DNA of 64,000 nucleotides from Anastrepha obliqua (GCF_027943255.1 NC_072894.1:74191601-74255600); one strand, 5' to 3'; shown: positions 10,864-22,461, counted from the stretch's first letter. Notes: generated by a model from the sequence alone, not told the origin. A program made the numbers and translations.

Positions 10864-10982
10864 GACAAAAGAAGTTTCACTTCAAAATTAGTTAAAAAAG
10901 TCAAACCGTTTGTGTTTTATTCAAAAAAGTTCAAAAGTTGAAGCGCTCTTACTGAAAAACCCTATATAAAATCTATAAAACA

Positions 10983-11870
10983 TAAAGGGTGGTTATTTCA
11001 TTTCAATTTCAAGGGCCGATGTTGAATGTGAACCACAAATAAACGTCAAGTTTTTTTCTGCATTTCATTTGACATTTTTCAATTTTAGCCTAACTCAATT
11101 TGAATCATGGAAAGATACACAATCGAACAACGCGTTAAAGTTATTCAGCCTTATTATGAAAACGGGCGTTCAAATCAAAATGTGTATCGCGCACTTCGTG
11201 ATTTTTTCGGTCAATTTAATCGTTCAAATGTGCGTACAATCGGGAAAATTGTGCAAAAGTTTGAGCAAACCGGGTCTGTAGGAGATGTGAAAACACCAGT
11301 GCATGTTCGTGCAGCTCGTACTGCAGAAAATATTGGTAGTGTTCGCGATAGTGTGGTTGAAGAGCCGTCCACCTCAACTCGTCGTCGGGCCGAACAATTG
11401 CACCTCTCATGCTCGTCGTTGATGAACATTATGCATAAAGACTTGCATTTACACGCTTACAAGGTGCAAATGACTCAAGAATTAAAGCCTGTTGACCATT
11501 TCAAGCGTCATAAATGGTCAGAATGGTGGCAGGAAATGGCAACAGTGAATGACCAATTTTCGAAGAAGATCATCTTCAGTAATGAGGCACATTTTCCCTT
11601 CAGTGGATTCGTCAATAAGCAGAATTGCCGCATTTTCGCGAATGATAATCCAAGAGTGATTGCCGAAAAACCAATACACCCACAAAGAGTGACTGTTTGG
11701 TGCGGTTTATGGGGCGGTGGCATCATTGGGCCGTATTGTTTCCAAAATGAGGCCGGTCAGGCAGTTACTGTGAACAGTGTTCGCTATCGTGAGATGATAA
11801 CGAACTTTTTATGCCCCGAATTGGAAGATATGGATGTGGACGAATGACCTTACAGCGACACGGGAACCTT
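10983..11870 (+). mobile_element. 3'-truncated DD41D mariner
   Basis: A TA-flanked left end AAAGGGTGGTTATTTC starts at about 10985, with about 120 bp of 5' leader before the transposase ATG at 11107. The 3' third is gone: homology stops at about 11845, and minus-strand LINE sequence follows. It has the best preserved N-terminal and first catalytic region of the DD41D copies here. Confidence 0.75.
11107..11847 (+). pseudogene. DD41D mariner transposase, truncated (246 aa)
   Basis: The frame starts MERYTIEQRVKVIQPYYENG (DUF4817-type helix-turn-helix, residues 1-60). A second HTH-like region lies around residues 90-120. The first catalytic block SNEAHFPFSGFVNKQN is at residues 156-171, with a Glu one residue after the usual Asp position (N-E, not D-E). 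VTVWCGLWGGGIIGPY follows near 195-210. It ends at PELEDMDVDE, just before the expected WFQQDGATCH block; full-length relatives have about 100 more residues. The missing D2 and D3 and the altered D1 make it inactive. The frame is otherwise open for 246 codons, so it is fairly young. Confidence 0.75.
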
Positions 11871-13030
11871 GTTTATTTATCTTCATGAAACCATTTTAAG
11901 GCTCTTATGAAGCGCAGGATTGATCTAGTCCCCACGCCAGACAGCTCTGTAAGAGTTTCTCATCTCTACAATTTCTGCAATTTTCATGGGATAATACTCC
12001 CAGCTAATGACCGGTGACATAAGCCACGACCTTCTAGATATCATCTCTTGAGAGGCTAAGCAATTCCTTTGCCCTTTTCTTGTTCATTTACGGCCATAGT
12101 AGCTAAGCTGTTACGCATGTATCTTCATCTTTCCACAACCTATTGGCCTCTTGGATAATTTCGTTTTTCATTATTAATTTACTCGTGGCCATAGGTATCC
12201 TAATGATACTTTTGTCACTGAGCAGTTGTAGAGCAACACCTTTCCTAGCTAGCTCACTGGCTTTACGGCTTCCCTCAAAATCTTTGTGCCGCGGAACCCA
12301 AATAAGGCTGACCTTGCATACGACGCTAATATCATTTAGGGCTGTCCGGCATTCCTGTGCAGCCTTCGATCTTAGTATAGCCGCATTCATTGATTTCATG
12401 GCCGCCTGGCTATCCGATAATATATTTATAGCCGTTTTTGTTGTGGCATACGCATTTAGATATGTATCCACTTCTTTTATAGCTAGAACCTCTGCCTGAT
12501 CGACGCTGCAGTAGTCTGGTAGTCGAACGGATAGTTCCAGTCCCAATTCCTTCGAAAATACTCCATAGCCAACCTTATCGCCTAGCTTGGAACCATCTGC
12601 ATAAAAACTTAATTCCCACCTTCTCCATGTCCTTGGAGTCTGCCTCTTCCTTTTTGACGGTATATTCGTCTTGAAGAGCTTATTGAATGTGAGTCTAGGA
12701 ATAGAATAGTCTATTTCTTGTTTGTGTTCAGAGTGTGCAAAATACAGTCGAGGCCAAATCACCGTTCTTTCCATAGCGCCATACTTTTGAGTCTTAGCGC
12801 CGAGGCGGCGGCCACGTGTTTCCGCTTGGTTTGAGGTAGTCCTAAAATCACCAAATATGCATAAAAAAGCTTTGCGTTGGACTTTACTCATGACTTTAGT
12901 GTAACTCGCCTTTTGAGTAGATGACCACCATACAAGTATTCCATATATGAAGATTGGTTTTACTACCGAAGTATAGAGCCAATATGTAACGCGAGGTGGG
13001 CACTCTATTTCGTCAAAGCATGAAAATGGT
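11871..13030 (-). pseudogene. LINE polymerase remnant: RT end, RNase H, tail
   Basis: The 262-codon minus-strand frame is 12891-12103. Upstream codons (13000-12892) read YTSVVKPIFIYGILVWW, the thumb end of a reverse transcriptase. RNase H follows: FYADGSK (D1), DQAEVLAI (E), ILSDSQAAM (D), SLIWVPRHKDFEGSRKASEL. The last acidic residue of the DEDD set appears replaced (KASELA instead of the usual KADELA). Past the stop the zinc-knuckle-like tail is still legible in broken frames to about 11870. RT followed by RNase H is typical of the I/LOA-like LINE group. It is 5'-truncated and carries stops. Confidence 0.75.
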
Positions 13031-14817
13031 CACCTTCTTTTCGAAATGACCAGAAGTGGAAGATAATATATGTAGATATGTTTCTCCTTATTTCTGAATC
13101 AATCGCTTTCTTAGCAAAGCCATTACTAATACATGCGCATATAGGCAGATGCTTGTGTGCATCTCTCAACATTTTTCAATTTACTGTTGGCTTGTCTTTG
13201 AGCCTTCAAATATTTATTCACTTATTTACTAACCACTTTTTAAAATCTTACTTGAAGTGTGCATGCCCGTGGGTATCATTACAATGTATGTATGGAGAAG
13301 TACGTTTTTAGCAAAATTGCTTGTGGGGTATCTCATATCCTCTCATTCAAGCAGTGAAGCGGAAATTGTTTTCACTTGTCAATTTAATCGCTTTTACTTG
13401 ACCCTTTTACCGCATCCCCCAACCCTGTACTTCTTTGCCATTGATTCAATCAGTCAACCTTTCAGCATTTCATACAATTCCATGTACATACAAAGTTATT
13501 GTTCTACAAGTAAATCGCCAGTGTCTACAATGTGCAATTGTATTGCTTTTTCCTTTTGTGTGGGGGATTTTTATTGCTTGCTTGCTTTTCTAATAAATAA
13601 GTATTTCAACTTTTTTTTTATTTTATGTGCTCGTCTCCTTGGAATGCTTATTGTTTCCGTTTTTATTTCGTTTTAATTTTACTGCTTTTGCTAAGATTGA
13701 AATTTCTATAAATATTTGTTTCTTTGTAGGTACCCGTATATGCCACAATATTTGTAACATTCATAGGTCTACCCATGACAGCTGTGTAAATCTTGTGAAA
13801 TGAGGAAGAAAAAATGCAGGAAGTGAGAAAAAGTGATTTTATAGCATTTTGCTCACATTCAATTCGTATAAACCACTGCTGCGGGTGTCACTGCTGACGG
13901 TTAGACGTTCATACCTATGTAGGCATACATATATTTGTATGTAAGTGCACATATTCACATACTTATGGTACATACATATGCATGCATTGATTTTATTCAT
14001 GTTAGCAATTTTTATAGAAGTTGAATTGGCCTTGCAATATTTCCTTTTGTTATTTTTTTGGTTCTTTTTATAGAAAAAAAACTGTGGCCCAATGGTCATT
14101 AGTAATGTTAGCATTTTCTTTTCTTTTCTTATCTTTGCATTTTTTCTTGTTTTCATAATTTTCATATAAAATTTATTGTAATATTTATGTTTCTCGTGGA
14201 ATTTTAATGCACCATAAATGGTATTGTAGTTGCTAGAGAGTACCATTTTTTGTGTTTTTATGGGACATTGGAAATAATGAAAATTTCAGAGGCATATCTA
14301 CGGCAACAATAAAAGTTGTAGGTATTAATTTTCAAGATTGATTGTGTATTAAATTTTAAGGGTGATTATATTTCCCGATGTTTTGCTATTTGTCGAGTAT
14401 TCGCCTCGCAGTACTGTCTGGCAATGCTGCTTGCCTTGCAGCTAGTGAAAGCCATAGCAGAAACACAATGAACTCGCTTGGCGAAGGCCTATCGCTGTAT
14501 TGCAACTGGCTTGAGTGAATAAAGCCGTTGCGATGTTCCATCCTGTGGTTATTGTTTGAAGCTTTTATCATTTAGTTGGTCATTTCAAAGTTAGTATAAT
14601 TTGCTAAGAAGAACTAGCGCACTCCTTTCTGGGTTCACAACAAGACTATAATACGAATGTGATATAAAACAATCTTTCGCAGATACTACCTTCCCAGAGA
14701 ATTTTCGATGTTTCGGATAGAATTTCGTGCCCTCTTATTTTCATTTTTATTTATTTTCAATTAGACAACTACAGAGTAACCTGCTAGTTAGTCGGAAAAT
14801 AATTTCTAAATTAGGTG
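13031..14817. other. intronic, low-complexity
   Basis: AT-rich DNA with T-runs and TA/CA microsatellite patches (about 13920-13990). The frames at 13257-13676 and 13839-14246 are biased, hydrophobic or Lys-rich shadows with no motif. Nothing is recognised. Confidence 0.5.
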
Positions 14818-16130
14818 CTTCTTGTACCACTCGCATAGTCGTCGGAGGAACTTCTCCAGGAGGCACTCTTTCTATTATTATAATAAGCTGTTTAGATGGG
14901 CTCTAAATAGCGGTGTGGGTGTGAACCCACAGAAAAAATAGTTATTACTATTTTCGAGGAAATACTAAACTCTACAATTCTCATTAAATGGTGTAAGGCT
15001 AGAAATAAGAGATAGCACCAAATATTTGGGTGCAAGTCTCGACAAGAAACTAAATTGGACATGAGTGTAGAAGACATAGTAAGAAAATCTACTGTAGCTC
15101 TGTTCTCCTACAAAAAGGCAATAGGAGGCAAGTGGCGTCTTTCCCCGAAGAGCACTCACTGGCTGTATAGGACCGTTATCAGACCTATCCTCCTTTACGT
15201 GACTATGATGCTCTGAATGCTCTTTTCTTCTTATCTTCCCTAGATTTAGTTGGTACACGGAATGCAGGCAACACTGCTGCTCGGCTCGCCGCAACTAATC
15301 AGTGGCGCGATTTAGGTGTTCGATACACGGCCATAACACGCGGTCTGGGTTCAAAAAATTCTGTTAACAATATGCGAGATCGGAAAAACTGCCTACTGTT
15401 CTTTACTGGTGCTTCACAGTTAGACGATAAAGTTAGCTTTGGTGTCACTGTAGGAAGCCAAAAGTAAGCGTTTCGTCTCGTCTTTCTAATTAATGTAGCG
15501 TATTTTGGGCTGACATTCTAGCCACTAATGAGGTAGCTGTTTGGTTAGGTAAAAATGTGACTACCTTTACAGAAGTCTATATCTACTCCGATAGCCGAAC
15601 GGCGATTAAATCTCTTGGTGGGCTTGTCACTCATTCCATCATTGCTCGCAAACGCAGGGCGTCTCTTAACGCGCTGGCGGAATACTTCCGCACCCATTTG
15701 ATATGGATGACAGGGTACATTGACATACCAGGGAATTGTAAGGTAGACAAATTAGCGAGAGGGCATCACCAAGGGATATTGTAGGTAGTGCAAGTAGCAT
15801 TGCGTGGAGCAAGAAGCATTGTTACTTCGGCCAACACGAGATGGGTTAATGGTCTGAAATGTAATGTTACAGAAGCAAATTCGCCAAAATGGGGCGTCAG
15901 GCGCTTAAAGGCGCTACTCAATCGCTCAAGGAGAAACCTATCTATGTTAGTTGGCTTGAGCACAGGCAACTTCATTTCGATTATTGAATAAGCTGCAAGA
16001 ATGAGGAGGAGGAAGAGTTTGTCCGAAAGCTCCTCTTTTCTGATTAGGAAATTAGTGGGTAGAGATATCACAAGCAATTTAACAACGAAATATGTGGATT
16101 TGCCATATATTAGTAAGCCTGCCTGCTAAG
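14818..16130 (+). pseudogene. LINE polymerase remnant (RT end, RNase H, tail)
   Basis: A plus-strand relic in shifting frames. Near 14840 it reads GTSPGGTL (the 'G.PQGG.LSP' RT block); near 14985-15060 RLEIRDSTKYLGASLDKKLNW; near 15140-15200 LSPKSTHWLYRTVIRPILLY. RNase H: IYSDSRTAIKSL at 15580-15615 and LIWMTGYIDIPGNCKVDKLARG to about 15765. The tail RRNLSMLVGL near 15930 and ESSSFLIRKLVGRDI near 16030 corresponds to the usual 'TGH...C..C..EE' end. Many stops. Same general type as the copies at 12 and 17 kb but a different sequence. Confidence 0.7.
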
Positions 16131-16179
16131 TGTGTAGTAAAAATCAATATTTAAATAGCTCCATAATTTGATTACTCAC

Positions 16180-16383
16180 ATATTTGCCACACTCGCACTT
16201 CAATATCCATTCAACTGCAATAAATTTATTTTCAATTTGGATTTGATGTGATTGCAGGAATTCCTGATCGATTGGCTCCAGCGATACTGTGTCCCATAAT
16301 TGCAGTGGCGCTTGTCCTTCCGGTTGTTGCTGTTCGGCAAGGTTGATTGGATCATCAGCCTTCAGTGGACACAACAATTCAAC
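16180..16383 (-). CDS. Ccn: Ccn exon: CT-like segment
   Basis: This minus-strand exon has 68 codons, phase 0 at both ends. The acceptor is a textbook TATTCGCTTTTCAG (AG at 16385-16384) and the donor is GTGAGT (16179-16174). It encodes [20 protein letters not shown], then a Trp-containing stretch, and ends [12 protein letters not shown]. The 'ILKCECG' end resembles the last strand of a CCN-type cystine-knot (CT) domain (family knowledge), but only 3 cysteines are present here, against about 10 in a canonical CT. It joins in phase to exon 23579-23218 upstream and 7403-6186 downstream. If the donor were ignored, translation would stop 12 codons later (16146-16144), giving a possible short isoform. 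Confidence 0.65.
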
Positions 16384-16755
16384 CTGAAAAGCGAATATAA
16401 GGGTGAAATTCAAAGTAATTTCTCATTAAAAGTTAGTTGGCAATTTTATGATTTTTTGAAAGTTTATCTTTTGCATATTTTACTAAAACACTCATACATA
16501 TTTTAGGTAGCTTTTATTATAGTACATATGTACATGAACTTTTCGAGAGTTGGTTATTGTTTTTTATGGAAATTTTAACAATTTTATTCACCCCTTCGCT
16601 TAGATTTAATAGATTATATATTATTTTAATAGATGAATATATTATTTATATCGAGGATGCAGGACAATTTTTATAAAAATAGTAAATACTTAAATGTTCT
16701 TATATATTTCTTCAGCCAAGTTTATCCAGCCGGCTCATTCAAAGGGCGCTAGGTA
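16384..16755. other. intronic, no feature recognised
   Basis: AT-rich intron between the splice acceptor at 16384 and the LINE remnant. It holds only the acceptor's pyrimidine-rich tract. Confidence 0.4.
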
Positions 16756-18110
16756 AGCTCAGCTCTTAGGCCACAGGCAGTAAGCTAAGTTTAAATGCGC
16801 GTAAAACAGAACTCATGCTATTTACGACCGGATATAAGGTACCAATTTTTACCCTACCAAACATTAATGGACAATCTCTCTCAATTTCAAGCAGTGCAAA
16901 GTACCTTGGAGTAATTCTGGAAATCAAACATTGAGGAACGGATAAAAAAAGCAGAATTTGCTTTACATGTATAGCTGTGAAAGTATGCTAGGAAGAAGAT
17001 GTCGTCTTCAACCTAAGTATAGATTATGGTTGCATATGGTAATGCGGTTATACCACCAATTTTATCGTATGGCTCAGTGGTTTGGGGAAAGGCTCTAGCG
17101 AGAGAATACAACATCAAATTACTTGGCAGAAAACAAAGTTCAACCTGTGCAATAACAATCGGTGCAATCAGAATATGTCCTGGGGGGCTCTTAACGCACT
17201 GACACACGTAATTCCGGTAGATCTACATATAAAGAAGACTGCAACCATAAGTGCATTTAGGTTAAATGAAGCGGGTGGAAGCAAAAACTTATGGACATGC
17301 CAGTCTATTATTGGGCCAAACTCAGTTAACCTCAGAGAAGACTGACTATATTGTGTCGACGGTAACATTCAATAGAAATTTTCCCATTCTCTTTTCATCT
17401 AAGGAGAAATGGAATAAGGCATTCTCACTAAACAACTTCGATACTACAGTCTATACAGATGACAGCGAAATGGATTGTGGTGTTGGAGCTGGTATATATT
17501 CGCATAGTCTTAAAATTGAAAAACTTGCGCGTCTCCCTAATACCAGCAGTGTCTTCCAGGCGGAAGTGCTGGCAGTTGGAGAAGTTTGTAGGTTACTAAT
17601 CGCAGATTCCTCTTTTAAGGGCAATATCGCTATTCTTTCGGATACTCAAGCTGCACTGGCTTCAGCTACAACAACTTCTAAAGTAGTGAAACAAATTAGG
17701 AATAGCCTTGCCACCTTGAGTGAAAGACATAAGGTTACCTTAATCTGGGTCCCGCTACATCGGAACATTGAGGTTAACGAAAAAGCAGATGAACTAGCAG
17801 AATCGGTATTCACACCATTAGGTGCAGAATATAATTTTCCTAAAATATTTCCGAATCGCAGATTGTACATGGAGAGACCAGACGAAACGCAAACTTAGCA
17901 GGACGTTAGGGCCCACCTACTATCTTAACAAATCGCCAACATTGACAAACATGAAACGACGGGACGCCTGGAGACTAACGGCAGTCATAACCGGCTTTTG
18001 GTCTGTGGGAGAAAAAGCAGCCAAAATGGGCATCCCCCACAACACATACTGCCACAGTTGCAAACAATCAGAGAAAAATGTATTTATGTATGTTTTATCA
18101 CATATTGGGT
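16756..18110 (+). pseudogene. LINE polymerase remnant with complete RNase H
   Basis: RT thumb: LSLNARKTELMLFTTGYKV near 16785, then SISSSAKYLGVILE near 16880, and CRLQPKYRLWL near 17008. The frame at 17266-17898 carries RNase H with all four acidic positions readable: VYTDDSEMD (17450), VFQAEVLAVGE (17551), ILSDTQAAL (17633), EVNEKADELAE (17770). The tail, frame 17822-18136, has RRDAWRLTAVITGF and a C..C pair (TYCHSCKQSEKN). The RNase H core is open over about 210 codons, but the RT part is broken by stops and the 5' part is missing. Confidence 0.75.
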
Positions 18111-18714
18111 ATAAAGATTTTTTTTTGCTTATATAAATAACTAAAATTTCTATTACTTAGTGTAGAAACAGCTATGTTTGCCTCTTTTTCACACTCACCT
18201 GTATGGTTGTTGAGACCGAGGGTGTACAGCATTTTCCCGAATGCTGATGACAACGTCCGCATAATTTCGGTCGATACAGCTTTCGTGAGATGCAGGCACC
18301 TAAGCGAATACGAGCCGGGCCCAGACGTTGCAAACTGCGGCACTCGTGCCCTTTCTGAAAAAATAAGGGTAGGAGCCATTAAAATATTTGGAACGGAATA
18401 ATATTCGTTAATGAGATATTTCTATCAAGCCTCATGAACTAAACTACAACTACCCAAACTTTTTATTTTATTTGGAAGGCTAAGTGTGCACAATTTTAAC
18501 AATAAGTCAACAAAAGAGAGGATTTTGCTCCAAAGCTTTTATTTATAGAAAGATTCCACTCGAAAGGCTCCAACCCGAATATCCCTCTCCTGTCCACCAG
18601 TTTCTACATGCACGTAAATCTCTCTTATTCATTTTCGGAAGATCGGTATTGAATTTAAAAATGATAAAGGCTGACCAGATAAGAAAAATCAGAAAATAAA
18701 TTTAAATAAAACAA
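18111..18714. other. unassigned, partly GC-richer segment
   Basis: 18180-18400 has a more balanced base composition than its surroundings and contains frames on both strands (75 codons plus, 93 codons minus). I recognise no domain. It may be the 3' part of the preceding LINE or another old repeat. Confidence 0.3.
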
Positions 18715-19095
18715 CAATGGAAAAGCACAACATTCAAATTGACGTCGTTCAAATGTTTGATGATTCGGCTGCATATAAGCGATATTATTCCGACAATAGT
18801 GTCTCAAATGTTCGCCTCGAGCCATTCCAAGTTTGTTGGCTTGTTAGCGTGGACTAAGAATTCCGGTGGCTAATTGATGAACGCTCAACATGAAATTACC
18901 CAGTCGTCAAATTTCTCCTTGACAACTTCTATCATTGGCTTGTTTGTATGGCCCGCAACTCGGATATACCGATGTTGTCGAGCTCTAATTACAGAAAGTT
19001 GGCTAACATCGCTCTACCCCAAATAATATTGACTATAACGGTAACGATAGATATTGGGTTAAATGACACTGCAATATCATAATCCGTACCAAATA
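18715..19095 (-). mobile_element. DD41D mariner remnant, C-terminal half
   Basis: Minus-strand fragments in order: SIVTVIVNIIWGRAMLANF near 19050 (the 'VTVNGERYRAML' block), LELDNIGISEL near 18990, EVVKEKFDDWVIS near 18920, then HANKPTNLEWLEANI near 18850-18805 and IIKHLNDVN near 18750. The order and spacing match the C-terminal half of the family, though the middle is frame-broken and the catalytic aspartates are not legible. It is old and dead. Confidence 0.55.
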
Positions 19096-19429
19096 GTCAA
19101 TCTTTGTGGATGCATTCATACTTGATCGAAAACTTCGTTAGAACGGCCAAATGGAATAAGTAGAACTTGGGTTCACTTGGAGTTTACTGCGCCACTAAAC
19201 AAGAAGAAATTATGAACAGTGAATTATTTGGATTGTCTTCGCAGCAGAATTCTCGAGTTGGAACACAAACTTTAAATGGCTCCGCTCTGGAATACCCGAG
19301 GGAAAAGAGGTTATAACCTGGCCACTCCGCCCCTTGGTAGATTCTTAAATGGCAATGGACCGCCGAAAAAGCAAATGTATAGTGTGAATATGACGGCAAA
19401 AATTTAATTTCAGTAACGCATTCATTACA

Positions 19430-19822
19430 ATTTTATTGCTCAGCACACGGTGGCACATTAGGCTAGGTGAAATGGTTGCCCGTGCAAGGACCCTCTTAAG
19501 CAAAAAATAAAATTCATCCTTTGTGAAACTATACAGAGAAAAACAGAGGGTAAAGAACAGAGCAGAGGGGGAAAGGAAAGGGCGGTTTTTGGGTGAGGAA
19601 AGAATGACGGCTGAACGATGGCTGAGTTTGCATGCGTTAACCGCTCCAGTTACTGATGAAATTCATCAGGTGTTTTATATCTAAACCTATTATGTGCGCA
19701 GGTATAGCAAAAAAGTGATAACCAAGATGTCTGAGCTTGAGCTTGGCGAGATCAGGACAGTTCAAGAGAAGGTGCTGAAATGATTGCACCTCACCCTCAC
19801 CAAGTACTCGAATCAATACCAA
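19430..19822 (-). pseudogene. 3' end of a LINE (pol tail plus UTR)
   Basis: A minus-strand frame at 19822-19637 reads EGEVQSFQHLLLNCPDLAKL followed by KLRHLG and ends ISNWSG then stop. This is the terminal 'EE...HLL..CP.LA..R...LG' motif of RT-RNase H LINEs. The A/G-rich stretch 19500-19636 on the plus strand would be its 3' UTR. Confidence 0.6.
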
Positions 19823-20929
19823 GTCTTACTGCGTAAATACCAAATTCACAAAGTGCGATAAGCGCATCTACAAAATTTGTCTTTGTTAACCTCAGAAGTT
19901 CCTTCGAGCGTCTTCGATATACCCGGTGTCAGAAGGATCTTGGCACTTTGTACGTTTGTGCACAAATCCTGCGCTCGCTGAGTGGAGGCGAAGCTTATCC
20001 TTTCAGAAGCAGAACACTGGTTTTTAAAGGAACCCGAAAACTCTCATTTCACGGGGAAAGCTTTTCAAGGGTCCCCTGTCTTATTAACTCATCCGCCCAA
20101 CGGTTTTCCGTAATATCCCGTTGACTAGAAGTTTGAGTTGAATAAATAAGATTTTTGGAACAATTTTTGTGTCAAAGCTACCCCTGAGTAATATTTTCTG
20201 AAAAAGTACCCTTCAACCGCAAGTCCAAGCATTCCTCTACTTACGAATGAGAGTTTTTTGAAATTCGGTACATCCGTTCCGGAGGTTAGCTTATTAAGCC
20301 ATATTTACTACATCCGACAGACAAATAAAATTTTCAAAAATGGCCTAATTATTATATATTCTGTTACTCTTGCGCTCATAAGTATGTATGTAGTTTGAAA
20401 AATTTTCCGATTAACTTCGACGAAAAAAATCCTAAACTTCAACCAATAAAATTAATTAAAATGTCACCTTTAGAATTTGTAGAAATTTATTTTTGAAAAA
20501 AAAAAAAAACAGAATTCAAGCGGATACATCTTTTTAAGCTTGCATTTTAAATATTTACACTTACATAAAGAACTATGCATGCACATATAAGGAATGATGA
20601 AATGTGTAACTGTGAATGATAAACTCCAGGAAGCACGCAACACAGGCAAGATTTGACAGCTTAAACAGCTTTGTTTTTCTTAAAAGGATAAACTTAAAAC
20701 CCAAAAAGAGAAAACGTAAAACTTTCGCTGAATGATGTACAAGTACGTGTCTTTTTGAATCAGTAGAGGTATATATATGTATAATATATTGTACAGGGTC
20801 TTTTAAGTACGAGTTTTTATCAGTGTATTATTTTGACAACTGTTGCAGATCGATGGCATACATTTGAACAGCCATGAAGTAGAAAATGTACAATTTATTT
20901 ATTTGACTTCGAAGTCGAATTAGAGTTGG
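19823..20929. other. intronic, no feature recognised
   Basis: No readable protein similarity. It contains A-runs (20497-20510) and a TA-rich patch near 20770-20795. Confidence 0.45.
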
Positions 20930-21480
20930 GCTGAAGAGCAACCCGAAGCCATTCAAGAACAGCCATTGTGTCCATTGAATACAACCGTTTGGTGCGGCTA
21001 TAGGTTGGAGGAATCATCTGCCCGTATTCCTTCAAATACGAGATCGCTTTATGATAAACGACTTTTTGATACCGGAAGTTGACGCCCGTTGTCTCCACAA
21101 TATTTGGTTTCAACAAGATGGCGCTACATGCCATAGAGCCCACGAAACAATGGATTTAGTGCGTCATCATTGCGGTCTGCAAGTTATCTCTCTTCTCAGA
21201 CTAGTGGATTGGCCACCAAGATCGTATGACATCACACCTTTGGACTTTTATTTGTGGTGATATGCCAAATCTAAATGGTTTGTGGATGAACCAGATTCGA
21301 TTGAGGCATTGGAAGCCAACACTACTAAAGTTATTCACGAGATGCCGATCGAAGTCCTCCTGCGAGTCATTTATGTATAGCAAATGACGGCACAGTTGTG
21401 GCCAACATTTGACCGTTTCAAAAATAAATATCATGAATGGTTCAACACAAAAATAATAAAGATTGCCCAATCAATTTGAA
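20930..21480 (+). mobile_element. DD41D mariner remnant, C-terminal half
   Basis: The frame at 21051-21260 reads MINDFLIPEVDARCLHNIWF, then QQDGATCH (second Asp), then WPPRSYDITPLDFYLW (third Asp) and a stop. Exactly 41 residues separate the two aspartates, giving the DD41D signature of rosa-type mariners. Before it, at 20940-21040, pieces of the 'PLNTTVWCG' block are frame-shifted. After the stop, DSIEALEANTTKVIHE (21297-21344) continues the C-terminus. The end near 21425-21475 shares the sequence of the 8.0 kb copy in inverted orientation. Confidence 0.7.
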
Positions 21481-22139
21481 TTTTCATTGTTAGATTTCTA
21501 TTTAAAATCTGATACCTCTAAATTGATCCCCCCTAACTTCGAAAATAATTGATCTGTCCCTATGATCGCTCAACAAAGTTCTGATTTTTTTGTATTTTTA
21601 ATGAAAATTTAAATATGGAGAGAAGAATCTCGAATATTCTTGCATAACCTTGAAAGGGCAAAAATGAGAATTGCACTTTCAGCGTCAAATTTTATAAAAA
21701 TCAACCAACTTTCAATACCATTGAAGTACGGTAAAAGGTAAAACATTTTTAAATTATACAGAATATAGACTAGTATGACGTCACGGGCTCTCTGATAGGC
21801 GAAATCTTGTTTCTATCATTCCTTCTTTTAACATTTTATAAATACTTTTTTTTAAGCTTGAAAAAACAAAAAGAATATACTTAAAAACAATTTTTATTAG
21901 TTTTGAAAAACACATTTTCATTAATAGCTGAGAATATGTTCAGTCATCCCTCAAAGTTTCATAGTATCATTCACAGTGGGTAAGTTCCACAATGCAATTA
22001 GTAGTTTGCCAATCGATCGATACGTACAGAGATGCAAAAATAATCGCAAAAAGTACATATAGTTTATTTTAAAAAAATTGTTTAAAATGTTAAAAGGAAA
22101 CGAAGATATTTCACTTGAAAAATTTCTATACCAAAATTA
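21481..22139. other. intronic, no feature recognised
   Basis: AT-rich DNA with no recognisable coding or structural signal. Confidence 0.4.
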
Positions 22140-22459
22140 GGAAACAACGAAACAATGAATTTGTTTCAGACCATTTGCACTCAAGAAGACCAATTTGTAG
22201 ATATTTTGCCGAACTAACCGATTTACTGTCTTTGGATTATTTTCTGTGTGGTCCCCTCCCAGATGCAGTTTTTACAAGTTGACGCAAAATGAATCTTCTT
22301 AGATCTATTATTTTCGCAAGTGGCGTTGTGCCTCAACTAGACAGCTACAGCATACAAACGGGCAAGCAATGGAGCGCGCATAATCGTCAAAATAAAGATT
22401 TCCATCACTCAAAATAAAATGTTATTAAAACACAAAATTGAGAATTTTGCGCCACCTTG
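22140..22459 (+). repeat. GGTGGCGC-family mariner-like element, right end (copy a)
   Basis: It ends TTTTGCGCCACCTTG at 22459 followed by TA. The same end sequence recurs at 39965, 46521 and 62691. A frame-broken piece, TDLLSLDYFLCGPLPDAVF near 22219-22275, resembles the 'TPLDYFLWG..KDAVY' third-Asp block of mariner transposases. This suggests the MITE family derives from such an element. The left end is missing. Confidence 0.5.
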
Positions 22460-22461
22460 TA

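Larger units (their letters stand above)
9640..10885. mobile_element. nested DNA transposon with 22-bp inverted ends
   Basis: The left end TTGAAGTGAAACTTCTTTT starts at 9640; the same sequence ends at 10885 on the other strand. The first 22 bases match with one difference (TATC versus TGTC). It sits inside the DD41D copy, so it inserted later. The interior holds a small basic minus-strand frame (9960-10100), a tRNA-like block (10298-10374), a SINE (10430-10610) and an 83-bp tandem repeat next to the right end. No target duplication is obvious and the superfamily is unassigned. Confidence 0.65.
9135..10966 (+). mobile_element. internally deleted DD41D mariner hosting a nested element
   Basis: The left end TATAGGGTTTTTTAATAGG (9135) and the right end, read inverted from 10966 as TATAGGGTTTTTCAGTAAG, are both followed by GCGCTTCAACTTTT. 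These are terminal repeats with TA flanks. The transposase starts at ATG 9249 (MERYTLEQRLQIVQIFYENN) and runs to about 9380, where it is joined directly to the C-terminal part: FWGYVKSLVYSNKPATI near 9376-9420, ending VKEIEFHT and stop at 9569-9571. All three catalytic blocks are therefore deleted. A TIR element (9640-10885) is inserted in its 3' part. It cannot encode an active enzyme. Confidence 0.75.
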
